Of a DNA stretch of 64,000 nt, positions 1 to 8,481 are shown piece by piece. The stretch lies in the NCBI GenBank assembly GCA_039812645.1, contig JBDIAV010000002.1, positions 1 through 64,000 of the forward strand. The letters are read 5' to 3'. The number at the start of each line of letters is the position of its first letter. Position 1 is the first letter of the stretch. Below the pieces are notes generated by a model. That model did no database searches and was not told the DNA's origin. It saw nothing but the letters and a program-made list of their open reading frames with translations. The translations under genes and the position numbers were made by a program. Source of the DNA: Ancrocorticia sp039812645 (GTDB lineage: Bacteria; Actinomycetota; Actinomycetes; Actinomycetales; Actinomycetaceae).

Positions 1-1
1 G

Positions 2-499
2 GGGCGTGCCGAGGTAACCGAACAACTCGGGCGAGTGCTCGCGGTGATTCGGGCCGGAACTGATCCCAACATGCTCGCTGGGTTTCCTTCTGCGATCTTG
101 GAGGACGGAACACCGCTTGTACCATCGAAACTCGCCCAGTTGCTGTGCGATTCGAGTCTTGTTCGTGTCGTGATGAGCGCTCGCGGTGAGCCCCTTGATG
201 CATCGCATGCTCAACGCCTTTTTAGCACGACGCAGACGCGCGCGATTCATGCGCGTGATCGTTCATGCCGTTTCCCTGGGTGTGATCGGGGAGTATCCAT
301 GAGCCAGATCCACCATGCGCAGCAGTGGGAGAAGGGTGGAAAGACGGTCGTCGACAATGCGGTCATGCTGTGCTGGCACCATCATGAGGTGATTCATCGC
401 GACGAAATAACGATCGTGCATCACGCTGGTGGGTTTGCTTTCTATCGGCCGAGCGGCGCGCTGATTGGGGTGACGTTGCATGAGTCTCGGTCAGGGTAA
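2..499 (+). CDS. HNH endonuclease domain protein, C-terminal part (5' end outside window)
   Basis: The reading frame is open from the first bases of the window, so only the C-terminal ~165 residues are present. They carry a zinc-binding HNH domain: CRFPGCD, then QIHHAQQW, then a tryptophan/histidine cluster (CWHHHEVIH) near the end. This arrangement is typical of the C-terminus of DUF222/13E12-type HNH proteins, which are multicopy in many Actinobacteria. The biological role of the family is poorly known; endonuclease activity is inferred from the motif. The frame ends in TAA shortly after the domain. Confidence 0.8.
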   Translation, partial: GRAEVTEQLGRVLAVIRAGTDPNMLAGFPSAILEDGTPLVPSKLAQLLCDSSLVRVVMSARGEPLDASHAQRLFSTTQTRAIHARDRSCRFPGCDRGVSMSQIHHAQQWEKGGKTVVDNAVMLCWHHHEVIHRDEITIVHHAGGFAFYRPSGALIGVTLHESRSG

Positions 500-933
500 A
501 TGAAAGTAGTGGTGGATCGGAGCAGATGGAGGAAGCGCTGGACGAGGAGGAAGTAGCGGAAAAGGTGAAAGCGGCGAAAAGGAACGATTAACGAAGGATC
601 GGAAACCATTGCAAGTGAGTATGGGAAGGATTAAAGAAGGGCGGTGCTCTTTGCCGAGAGCAGGCTGGCCGTATGGTGTCACCGCCGACGTTGAGTATGG
701 GTCGAGTTTGGTTTTCGGACTGGTTGTATCGGGTCGGCGGATTTGACTATGTCCATCGCACGTGAGGTGCGTCAATAGCAGATAGTGGCGTGCGCTATTT
801 TTCTTTTCCACAACTGTTGATGGCTTCTGCGCGTTTGTGTGGGAGTTGTTAGCTTTCGCTAGAAAGATGCTGTTGTGGAGGTTTTCTGGAGTGGAATCGC
901 CACGGTGGCGGGGCGATGCGGGAAGAAGGTGTC
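500..933. other. Non-coding stretch upstream of the lipoprotein pair
   Basis: No convincing gene is present. The first ~140 bases are strikingly purine-rich on the plus strand and encode only very short charged peptides. From about 826 to 863 there is a block (core GGGAGTTGTTAGC) that recurs at 1585-1624 before the next lipoprotein gene, so the promoter/leader of the first lipoprotein gene probably lies here. Confidence 0.5.
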
Positions 934-1560
934 ATGACACGGTGGCAGATGAGAATGATGTGTATCTCGAGTGCGGTCGGCGTGCTGGTGGGACTGAGTG
1001 GTTGTGGTGATAAAGAGCCGATGCCATCGGCGAGCGAGACAGCTAATGTGCAGGTGTTGAGTGCGAATCCGGAACCGTTGCGTGACCGTCCAGTCTTGGA
1101 GCCACCCGAGCCTCCTGCTGCCTTAGATGATCCAGGCCATGATGGTGCAGTGGCGGCAGCCGAATATTTCTATAGGCTCTCCGTCTACGCTGCGGCCAGC
1201 GGTGACACCACCGAACTTGAGGCAGTGTCCGGCGAAGAATGTGCAAGTTGTTCCGATTATGTTGCCCGGATCAAGAACTTTTATGACAGTGGCGGGTATT
1301 GGACAACCATGCCAGAGATCGAGGTTTATGACAGTAACGATCTTCAAAGGGAGGAGAGTCCCAATCGGCATGTCGTTGTACTGGATTTTCTTATAAAGAG
1401 CTATCGGTACGTGAGCGGAGATGGCGAATTGCATTCGGTAAATGCGGACGTCAAGATCATGGCATTCGCCGTCACCTATTCTGATCGGTGGGTCTTGGGT
1501 GCTGTTGAGGACTTGCCTGATGCCAGGTCCGTCGATTCCATTCGACTTAAAGAGCAGTAG
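934..1560 (+). CDS. DUF6318-like lipoprotein (copy 1)
   Basis: A 208-residue predicted lipoprotein. The N-terminus has basic residues, a short hydrophobic stretch and the lipobox LSGC, so it should be exported and lipid-anchored. A proline/glutamate-rich linker leads into a domain with GAVAAAEYFYRL and a CASC pair. The layout and motifs match the DUF6318 lipoproteins of Actinomycetaceae; the function is unknown. ATG 934 is preferred over ATG 916 because GGAAGAAGG sits just before it. The next gene encodes a clear paralogue with the same GAVAAAEYF and CxxC elements. Confidence 0.75.
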   Translation: MTRWQMRMMCISSAVGVLVGLSGCGDKEPMPSASETANVQVLSANPEPLRDRPVLEPPEPPAALDDPGHDGAVAAAEYFYRLSVYAAASGDTTELEAVSGEECASCSDYVARIKNFYDSGGYWTTMPEIEVYDSNDLQREESPNRHVVVLDFLIKSYRYVSGDGELHSVNADVKIMAFAVTYSDRWVLGAVEDLPDARSVDSIRLKEQ

Positions 1561-1584
1561 GTTATCCACAGATTGTTAATTGTT

Positions 1585-1624
1585 CCTGCACGTTTGAGCG
1601 GGAGTTGTTAGCGTCAGCACTAGA
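1585..1624 (+). repeat. Upstream block duplicated from 826-863
   Basis: The two stretches share TGC(G/A)CGTTTG, GGGAGTTGTTAGC and CTAGA in the same order and nearly the same spacing. Each precedes a DUF6318-like gene. The upstream regulatory region therefore appears to have been duplicated together with the gene. Confidence 0.6.
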
Positions 1625-1648
1625 TGATTTCGAATGGACGGAGTTGTG

Positions 1649-2287
1649 GTGAAGAAATCGATTGTTGGGGCGGCTCTGGGTGCTGTGCTTATTGCAGTTG
1701 GACTGAGCGGCTGTGGTGAGGGTAATACGAAGCCGACCCCAAGCCCAACAGCCTCTGTGAAGGAGCTCAATGCTTCTGAATCGCCGAGCGAAACGCCAAC
1801 CCCTGAGCAGAAGCCGACTCCTCCGGTCGATGTGGACCCACCTGAGCGCCCCGCGGCGATGGATAATGCCGACGAAGCTGGCGCGGTCGCAGCGGCGGAA
1901 TATTTCTTGAAATTGACGGGATATGCTGCTGCATCGGGCTCAACGGTAGAACTTAAAGAACTCTCCAGTGCGGATTGTGAAGCTTGTAAACGAATGATTG
2001 AGACACCGACAGCCTTCTATGAAAAGGGAGGGTGGTCGGAAATGCCTGAAATCACCATTGACAATCCTCGGATACGCCTCCTTAGCGAAACCCCACTCCA
2101 ATACAACGTCGAACTCGAGATGACTCGTGGAGCCTATGAATATTTCACTGAAGAGAACGGTAACGGTCATGTGGAACCAGAAACCCTGACGATGGGTTTT
2201 GCAGTAACTAGGCGTGAGTCATGGGAGATCGACGCAATTCAAGCGTCAAAGCCAGAGACCTCCTCATCGGCGCGGGGGAACGAGTAA
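1649..2287 (+). CDS. DUF6318-like lipoprotein (copy 2)
   Basis: A 212-residue predicted lipoprotein with signal peptide and lipobox LSGC, followed by a Pro/Thr/Ser-rich linker. It then repeats the copy-1 domain: PERPAAMDN, GAVAAAEYFLKL, a CEAC pair and GGWSEMPEI. GTG 1649 is chosen because GGACGGAG lies 5 nt upstream; an in-frame ATG at 1634 is the alternative. The stop overlaps the start of the next gene (TAATG), implying translational coupling. Function is unknown; it is anchored outside the membrane. Confidence 0.72.
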   Translation: MKKSIVGAALGAVLIAVGLSGCGEGNTKPTPSPTASVKELNASESPSETPTPEQKPTPPVDVDPPERPAAMDNADEAGAVAAAEYFLKLTGYAAASGSTVELKELSSADCEACKRMIETPTAFYEKGGWSEMPEITIDNPRIRLLSETPLQYNVELEMTRGAYEYFTEENGNGHVEPETLTMGFAVTRRESWEIDAIQASKPETSSSARGNE

Positions 2288-3162
2288 TGAATCGTTGTTC
2301 TTTTTGGAGGTTGATGTTCAAGTGTTCGCTTGCGATCCTCTTAGGAATCGGTTTAAGTGGCGCTTCCAGTGCTGGAAGTCTTCCAATCGACATTTGGGGA
2401 AACTCAGATGAAGATGGAGTCTTGATAGGGGGAAAAACTACTGGTTTTGAACCAGGTTCAGGTGGAAATAATAGCGATGGCGTCTCATCCCTTCCCTCAG
2501 ATCAGTCCTTTCTTATTGAAGCCGGAGGGTTTGCCGGCGATACCGTTGCCCAGATGTCGAATGGGACTCTCATTATTAGAGGCGAAAAGGAGTTGGACGA
2601 GTTCCTAGAGAAGACTTTTCCCGATGCTATTTCGCGTGAACGGTATAAAGCCACATTCGTGATCACCGATCTGGTCTTGCCAGAGGCTCCAGCTGGCGGT
2701 GCAGGAGCCGCCATAGTGATCAATCCGGCGAACCTTGTGACGCTCTCCGACGTAAAGCGTCTCGTGACGGATGCTGGACATGTTTCTATTAGTCCGAATC
2801 GAGCGTGGGTGTATGTCAACAAGCCGGTCTACTTCGAGGCGGATGCGGTTGCCCACGATCGGCAACTCACCGTTTTAGGGCAGCAAGTAACCGTGCATCT
2901 CATGCCCATTGGATACACATGGGACGCTGGAGATGGTTCCGCCGCATTCGATACCGTCAGTCCTGGAGGGGCGTGGCCCGATGGTGAAGTAACACATACC
3001 TATCGAAAGGCTCGCTCCAACGTTTCGGTTGGCTTGACCGTGGAATGGTCAGCGACTTTTACAGTACTGGGAACTACCTATCCGGTCGCGGGAACAACGA
3101 TCGCTTCCACGGCCAGTGCACCATTTGAGATCAGAGAAGCGGAAGCTGTCCTTACCGGATAG
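2287..3162 (+). CDS. Secreted protein with PKD-like domain
   Basis: A 291-residue protein with an N-terminal signal sequence (hydrophobic run LAILLGIGLSGASSAGS). There is no cysteine at the cleavage site, so it is probably secreted rather than lipidated. Residues about 200-265 resemble a PKD-type beta-sandwich: TWDAGDG, then VTHTY, then a beta-rich strand. ATG 2287 overlaps the preceding stop codon, placing the gene in one unit with copy 2 of the lipoprotein. The exact function is not recognisable; a surface or adhesion-related role is a guess from the fold. Confidence 0.65.
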   Translation: MNRCSFWRLMFKCSLAILLGIGLSGASSAGSLPIDIWGNSDEDGVLIGGKTTGFEPGSGGNNSDGVSSLPSDQSFLIEAGGFAGDTVAQMSNGTLIIRGEKELDEFLEKTFPDAISRERYKATFVITDLVLPEAPAGGAGAAIVINPANLVTLSDVKRLVTDAGHVSISPNRAWVYVNKPVYFEADAVAHDRQLTVLGQQVTVHLMPIGYTWDAGDGSAAFDTVSPGGAWPDGEVTHTYRKARSNVSVGLTVEWSATFTVLGTTYPVAGTTIASTASAPFEIREAEAVLTG

Positions 3163-3602
3163 CAAACGGATAAAGGTTAGCGTTGTTAGGGGCGTGTCCA
3201 CGCATCGACAAACGTGGCCGTGCCTTGTCGAATTAGACGCCGCAGCTGTTATATGCCACCGGTGAGTCTTGACGGCTCCCTCAAACGGCCAAACACTTCT
3301 TCATACGCCATACGCCATACGCCATACGCCATACGCCATACGCCATACGCCATACGCCATACGCCATACGCCATACGCCATACGCCATAGAGACAGCAAA
3401 AGGCGTGGTCCGCGTCTCATGTATATCTCTTGTTGTGCCCCCGCCTTATTTATCCGCCACTAGCTTGTTTCGGCCTTTTCTAGGGTTTACCGCAACATTT
3501 AGCCAGAATTTCGGCAACTCCCACGTTCATCTGTCGTGGAGGACACGGCGCTCTTCTGCATATCTGCACTAAAGTGGATCCGGTAGATAGAGAAAGGCCG
3601 TG
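3163..3602. other. Intergenic region containing the 7-bp array, upstream of arc
   Basis: Apart from the tandem repeat there is no recognisable gene. The 213 bases between the repeat and arc should hold the promoter of the pupylation operon, but no clear -35/-10 pair is visible. GAAAGG at 3592-3597 is the ribosome binding site of arc. Confidence 0.5.
3302..3389 (+). repeat. 7-bp tandem repeat, 12 full CATACGC units plus 4 bases
   Basis: CATACGC repeats head to tail without a mismatch for 88 bases. Seven is not a multiple of three, so gain or loss of a unit would shift any reading frame and alter spacing by about two thirds of a helical turn. The array is in the 440-bp gap between the PKD-like gene and arc. 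A 64-codon frame across it (3269-3463) reads HTPYAIR repeats and has no other coding signs. Confidence 0.95.
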
Positions 3603-5255
3603 ATGTCCCAGACTGGTCCCGGCGAGCTGTATGAGCTGCGCCAGCAAGTTGTCTCCCTCGAGGAAAAGAACGAGCGTCTTGCCTCCTCCCTTGTCTCCGC
3701 CCGCGACCGCATTCGCGATCTTGGCGAGCAATTGGATTCCCTTTCTCGACCCCCGGCATCGTTTGCCACCTTCCTGGCTGCCCGCCACGAAGATCACTCG
3801 GTCGACGCGCTTGTGGGTGGCCGCAAGATGAATGTCGCTGCTGCGTCCCGCGTTGATATCAACACCTTGCGGGCCGGGCAGGAGTTGCGACTCAACGAGC
3901 AGCTCGTCGTCGTCGGCGTTGCGGGATACGAAGATACTGGCACGGTCGTGACGATTGAACTCGTCGTCGACCCTCGCCGCGTCCTCGTCAAGATTCACGC
4001 GGACGAATCCCGCATCCTTCACATCGCCGGCCGCCTTGACCCCGATCGCCTCCGCGTCGGCGACACCGTTCTCGCGGACCTGCGCAACGGTTTCATTCTC
4101 GAACACGTCGAGCGCCCGGACGTCGAGCATCTGTTGCTCGAAGAGGTTCCTGACGTGTCCTACGAGGATATTGGTGGTCTCGGTCCGCAGATCGAGCAGA
4201 TCAAGGACACCGTCGAGCTGCCGTTCGAGCAGCCGGAACTGTATCGCGAGCACGGACTCAAGCCTCCCAAGGGCGTGCTTCTCTACGGCCCTCCAGGCTG
4301 TGGAAAGACACTCATCGCGAAGGCTGTTGCCACCTCGCTGGCCCGCAACGCCGCCGAAAGATCCGGCCACGCCACCGCGCGCTCCTACTTCCTCAACATC
4401 AAGGGCCCGCAGCTTCTCGACAAGTACGTCGGTGAAACCGAGCGCCAGATTCGCGAGATCTTTTCGCGCGCCCGCGACCGCGCCGCCCACGGTATCCCGG
4501 TGGTCATCTTCTTTGACGAGATGGAAGCGCTCTTCCGTACCCGCGGCTCCGGCATTTCCTCGGACGTCGAGACCACCGTCGTGCCGCAGCTTCTCGCGGA
4601 GATCGACGGCGTCGAACAGCTGGACAACGTCATCGTCATCGGCGCCTCCAACCGTGAGGATATGATCGATCCTGCGATCCTGCGTCCCGGCCGCCTCGAC
4701 GTAAAAATCCGCATCGAGCGCCCCGGGTACAACGGCTGCGTGGATATTCTTGCCCGCTATCTCACCTCCAACCTGCCGATCCACAAGGACGAGATCGCCC
4801 GCTACGGTTCCGCAGAGGAAGCAGTGCGTGAGCTGCGTTCTATCGCGGTCGAGGCTCTCTTCGCTCGCACGCCCGAGAACGAGTACGTCGAGGTGTACTA
4901 CGCGGATGGGCAGCGTGAGGTCCTCTACATCGGCGATTTCGTGTCCGGCGCTATGTTGGCAGCCATCGTGGATCGTGCCAAGAAACTAGCGATCAAGGAC
5001 CTGCTGGCCACCGGTGAGCGCGGCCTCTCCGAGAAGCACATCCTCGCCGCCGTCGTCGAAGAAACTCGTGAGAACGAGGAACTTGCCACGATTAGCAACC
5101 CGGACGAGTGGGCTCGCGTCAACGGCCGTTCACGCGGCGAACGAGTCACCATGGTTCGCCCGCTCGGACGCGGCGATATCGCGGTTACGGCACCTGAGCC
5201 GCGTGCCCGCGGAGTCCAGGAATGGAACGACGTCGTCCCGGAAGGAATCCTATGA
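3603..5255 (+). CDS. arc: Proteasome-associated AAA ATPase ARC/Mpa
   Basis: A 550-residue ring ATPase that in the known family binds pupylated proteins and unfolds them. It has an N-terminal coiled coil (about residues 5-45), OB-type domains (about 60-200) and one AAA module. Walker A is GPPGCGKT near residue 229, and Walker B is VIFFDEME near 302. The C-terminus ends EGIL and lacks the GQYL-type tail that docks mycobacterial Mpa onto the 20S core. ATG 3603 has GAAAGG 5 nt upstream; GTG 3600 is too close. Its stop overlaps the dop start (ATGA). Confidence 0.95.
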   Translation: MSQTGPGELYELRQQVVSLEEKNERLASSLVSARDRIRDLGEQLDSLSRPPASFATFLAARHEDHSVDALVGGRKMNVAAASRVDINTLRAGQELRLNEQLVVVGVAGYEDTGTVVTIELVVDPRRVLVKIHADESRILHIAGRLDPDRLRVGDTVLADLRNGFILEHVERPDVEHLLLEEVPDVSYEDIGGLGPQIEQIKDTVELPFEQPELYREHGLKPPKGVLLYGPPGCGKTLIAKAVATSLARNAAERSGHATARSYFLNIKGPQLLDKYVGETERQIREIFSRARDRAAHGIPVVIFFDEMEALFRTRGSGISSDVETTVVPQLLAEIDGVEQLDNVIVIGASNREDMIDPAILRPGRLDVKIRIERPGYNGCVDILARYLTSNLPIHKDEIARYGSAEEAVRELRSIAVEALFARTPENEYVEVYYADGQREVLYIGDFVSGAMLAAIVDRAKKLAIKDLLATGERGLSEKHILAAVVEETRENEELATISNPDEWARVNGRSRGERVTMVRPLGRGDIAVTAPEPRARGVQEWNDVVPEGIL

Positions 5256-6874
5256 CCGCCAAGCGCATTATCGGCATGGAGACCGAGTTCGGAATCCTGG
5301 AACCCGCCGAGCCATACGCCAATCCCGTCGCGCTGTCCGCCCATATCGTTGAGGCTTACGGAGCTGGCGGTACCGCCAGCGGCGGTGCGGGCGCGATCAA
5401 GTGGGATTTCCACGGTGAAGATCCGCTCAACGACGCCCGTGGTTACCGCCTCGAAAGGGCTGCCGCGCATCCCTCTCAGCTGACCGACGACCCGGAATAC
5501 CTCGCTCCGTCGGCCGACGACGTCCAGAAGACGCGCGTGGGCTCTCGCCTCACCCGCCTGGCCCGCCCTCGCAACGGTGAAATGGTTCGCGCTCGTGCAG
5601 CGAACGCGGTGCTCACCAACGGCGCACGCCTTTACGTGGACCACGCTCACCCCGAGTACTCCTCACCCGAAACAGCGAACCCGCGCGAAGCTGTCCTGTG
5701 GGATCGCGCAGGCGAGCACATCATGGTCGAAGCCATGGACCTGCTGCGGGGGCAGGGCCGCGAGGTCGTCGTCTACAAGAACAATGTGGACGGTAAGGGA
5801 GCCTCGTACGGCTCGCACGAGAATTACCTCATGCGCCGCGAGGTCGAATTTATCGACATCATCCGTTACCTCACGCCCTTCTTCGTCACCCGTCCGGTTA
5901 TCTGCGGCGCGGGTCGTGTAGGCCTCGGCCAGCGCAGCGAGGTTGCCGGCTTCCAGATCTCTCAGCGTGCTGACTACGTGGAGAACGACGTCGGCCTGGA
6001 GACCACCTTCAACCGTCCGATCATCAACACCCGCGACGAACCGCACGCCGACCCCGAGGACTGGCGCCGCCTGCACGTTATCGGGGGAGACGCTAACCTC
6101 TTTGACGTCTCCAATCTGCTCAAGGTCGGCACCACCTCGCTCGTCCTTTGGCTTCTCGAAACTGGCGAGATCCCGCTCGATCTTGAGTCGCTCATGCTCG
6201 ACGACGCCGTGGACGCCACCTGGCGCATCTCGCACGATCCGACTTTGCGCACCGCCGTCGATATGCACGATGGTTCCTCCAAGACGGCGCTCGATATCCA
6301 GCAGATCTATCTCGACATCATTCGTAAGGCGATCGAGCAGCGCGGTGAACCCGACTTCGACACCGAAGAGATTCTCACCCGCTGGCAGCAGGTGATCGAT
6401 ACACTGCGCACCAACATCTTTGCGGCTGCCCCGCAGGTGGAGTGGGTAGCCAAGTACCAGCTTCTCGAAGGTATGCGTCAGCGAGGCGGGTTGAATTGGG
6501 ATAACGACAAGCTGCGCGCGCTTGACCTGCAATGGCACGACCTACGCCCGGAACGTTCCATCGTGGCCAAGCTGGATGCCGCCGGTCAGATCGAGCGCAT
6601 CTTCTCACAGGCGGAGGTGGCCTACGCAGCAGAGCATGCGCCTGAGTCCACCCGCGCCTACCTGCGCGGTGGACTCATCGAGCGGTACCCGGCCAACGTT
6701 GCGGCCGCCGGATGGGATGGCATCGTTCTCGACGTCCCGGGTTATCGAGACCTTGTGCGCCTGCCCACCACTCGCCCCGCCCGCGCCACCTCGGCGCTTG
6801 TGGGAGAAATTTTGGAAGGCTCGTCGTCGGTGGAGGATTTCCTCATCCGGTTGACGAGCGGTGAGAAGAAGTAG
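5252..6874 (+). CDS. dop: Pup deamidase/depupylase Dop
   Basis: A 540-residue glutamine-synthetase-fold enzyme. Dop converts the C-terminal glutamine of Pup to glutamate and also removes Pup from substrates. The N-terminal ATP/metal motif reads GMETEFGI. The next ~80 residues contain the longer Gly/Ala-rich insertion (YGAGGTASGGAGAIKWDF) that distinguishes Dop from PafA. The conserved NTRDEPHADPE motif is also present. ATG 5252 overlaps the arc stop codon. Pup here ends in Gln, so Dop deamidation should be needed for ligation. Confidence 0.95.
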   Translation: MTAKRIIGMETEFGILEPAEPYANPVALSAHIVEAYGAGGTASGGAGAIKWDFHGEDPLNDARGYRLERAAAHPSQLTDDPEYLAPSADDVQKTRVGSRLTRLARPRNGEMVRARAANAVLTNGARLYVDHAHPEYSSPETANPREAVLWDRAGEHIMVEAMDLLRGQGREVVVYKNNVDGKGASYGSHENYLMRREVEFIDIIRYLTPFFVTRPVICGAGRVGLGQRSEVAGFQISQRADYVENDVGLETTFNRPIINTRDEPHADPEDWRRLHVIGGDANLFDVSNLLKVGTTSLVLWLLETGEIPLDLESLMLDDAVDATWRISHDPTLRTAVDMHDGSSKTALDIQQIYLDIIRKAIEQRGEPDFDTEEILTRWQQVIDTLRTNIFAAAPQVEWVAKYQLLEGMRQRGGLNWDNDKLRALDLQWHDLRPERSIVAKLDAAGQIERIFSQAEVAYAAEHAPESTRAYLRGGLIERYPANVAAAGWDGIVLDVPGYRDLVRLPTTRPARATSALVGEILEGSSSVEDFLIRLTSGEKK

Positions 6875-6916
6875 GCACGCGTCGACTCGCGTGACCAGGA
6901 AGAATGAGGAGATAGT

Positions 6917-7096
6917 ATGTCCAGTCAGGAATTCGCCCAGCCCCGCCGCCAGACCGAAGAGGTTTCCGAGGTGGAGCTGCCGCAGGTGCAAGCGCAGGTC
7001 AACCCGGTTGATTCGCTGCTCGACGAGATCGATTCCGTCCTGGAATCGAATGCCTCGGCCTTCGTGCAGGGCTTCGTGCAAAAGGGTGGCCAGTGA
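6917..7096 (+). CDS. pup: Prokaryotic ubiquitin-like protein Pup
   Basis: A 59-residue protein, slightly shorter than mycobacterial Pup (64). The sequence is acidic and predicted disordered, with the conserved C-terminal half (VDSLLDEIDSVLESNASAFV) ending in GGQ. This is the tag that PafA attaches to lysines after Dop deamidates the terminal Gln. The start ATG follows GAGGAGATAGT. Its TGA overlaps the GTG of pafA, so the two are translationally coupled. Confidence 0.95.
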   Translation: MSSQEFAQPRRQTEEVSEVELPQVQAQVNPVDSLLDEIDSVLESNASAFVQGFVQKGGQ

Positions 7097-8481
7097 TTCC
7101 ACGTCGTGTCATGGGCATTGAGACGGAATTTGGTCTCACTTGCGCCTCAACACAGGGGGGCGTTCCGCCGCTTGACCCGGAGGAAGCAGCCCAGCTTTTG
7201 TTCCAACCCGTCATCGAGATGGGGCGCTCCACCAACACCTTCTTGAGTAATGGGGCGCGTCTCTACCTCGACGTCGGCTCCCATCCTGAGTACGCAACGG
7301 CCGAGTGTGACTCGGTTGAGGACCTTCTCGCCAATGACCGCGCGGGGGACCTGCTCTTCGCAGACCTCGCCACCCGGGCGAACGAGGAACTGGTCAAGAA
7401 AGGCATTCCCGGCCAGATCCACCTCTTCCGCAACAATCTGGATGCGCAGGGTAACTCCTTCGGCTGCCACGAGAACTACCTGGTGCGCCGCCGCCCCGAT
7501 TTCCGCACTCGGATTTCGACGATGCTGCCTTATTTCGTGACCCGCCAGATTATTGTTGGGGCGGGCCATTTGGCGACCGACGACGACGGCGCCGTCACCT
7601 ACGAGTTTTCGCAGCGCGCCCGCCAGATGTGGGACGCTATCTCGTCCGCGTCTACACGCTCGCGCCCGATGATTAACACTCGTGATGAACCACACGGCGA
7701 CGCCGAGCTGTATCGCCGTATGCACGTGATCGTGGGTGATACCAACGTGGCGCAGCCAACAACAGCCCTCAAAATGGCGGCCACCGAGGCTATCCTCGTG
7801 ATGATCGAAGATGGCGGAATCTTGCCGAATCTCACCCTGGCCGATCCGATGGCTGCTATTCGCGCCACCAGCCAAGATCTCACCGGCCGTGTACCGCTAG
7901 AGTTGGCTGCCGGTGGGACCATCACGCCGATTGAGATTCAGCGCCGGGTCCGCGAGGCCGTGCTCCGCCACTTTGAGCGCAAGGGCTACTTGTCCGACGT
8001 CGGTGAGCTACGAGCCTACGCACTCGACCTCTGGGGTCGCACCATTGACGCCGTCGAGGCGCAGGACTTCGCGAGTATCGCCCAGGAAATCGATTGGGCA
8101 GCCAAGCTGACGCTCATCCAGCGCTACCAGGAGCGCGGCGGGATGTCGCTCGACGACCCGCGCATCGCACGCCTCAATCTCGCCTATCACGATGTCACCA
8201 CAGGCGGACTGCGCACCTCGATGGAAGCAAGCGGCCTACTACGCACTCTTCTTCCGGAGGGTGCGGCTGAGAACGCAAAAGCTACGCCTCCCCAGACCAC
8301 CCGCGCCAAGATTCGCGGCGAGTTTGTACGCAAAGCACAAGAGACTCGCCGTGACTACATGGCCGACTGGATGAACCTGCGGCTCATGGAGGCGCGTGGA
8401 GCCCGCACGGTGGTTCTCAAGGATCCGTTTGCCACGGTCGATACACAGGCCGAGGCCCTCATGGCGGAGATGGATGGGTGA
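7093..8481 (+). CDS. pafA: Pup-protein ligase PafA
   Basis: A 462-residue ligase that joins the deamidated C-terminus of Pup to substrate lysines using ATP. The N-terminal signature MGIETEFG and the NTRDEPHGDAE motif match the PafA/Dop superfamily. The long Dop-type insertion is absent, which marks it as PafA. GTG 7093 overlaps the pup stop; ATG 7111 in the signature itself is a less likely start. In mycobacteria prcB and prcA follow pup; here pafA follows directly. Confidence 0.95.
   Translation: MIPRRVMGIETEFGLTCASTQGGVPPLDPEEAAQLLFQPVIEMGRSTNTFLSNGARLYLDVGSHPEYATAECDSVEDLLANDRAGDLLFADLATRANEELVKKGIPGQIHLFRNNLDAQGNSFGCHENYLVRRRPDFRTRISTMLPYFVTRQIIVGAGHLATDDDGAVTYEFSQRARQMWDAISSASTRSRPMINTRDEPHGDAELYRRMHVIVGDTNVAQPTTALKMAATEAILVMIEDGGILPNLTLADPMAAIRATSQDLTGRVPLELAAGGTITPIEIQRRVREAVLRHFERKGYLSDVGELRAYALDLWGRTIDAVEAQDFASIAQEIDWAAKLTLIQRYQERGGMSLDDPRIARLNLAYHDVTTGGLRTSMEASGLLRTLLPEGAAENAKATPPQTTRAKIRGEFVRKAQETRRDYMADWMNLRLMEARGARTVVLKDPFATVDTQAEALMAEMDG

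Noticed and set aside
3302..3389. Possible CRISPR array
   Set aside because: Units are 7 bp and directly abutting, with no spacers and no cas genes nearby.
3269..3463. 64-codon frame across the 7-bp repeat encoding HTPYAIR repeats
   Set aside because: The peptide repeat follows automatically from a 7-bp unit read in three frames; there is no ribosome site and no conserved sequence outside the array.
3480..4784. 434-codon open frame on the minus strand opposite arc
   Set aside because: It is a mirror of the high-G+C codon structure of arc, which has full AAA motifs; the minus-strand protein has no recognisable domain. The same applies to the long minus-strand frames at 31299-32651 (opposite rpsA) and 21289-22194 (opposite gltB).
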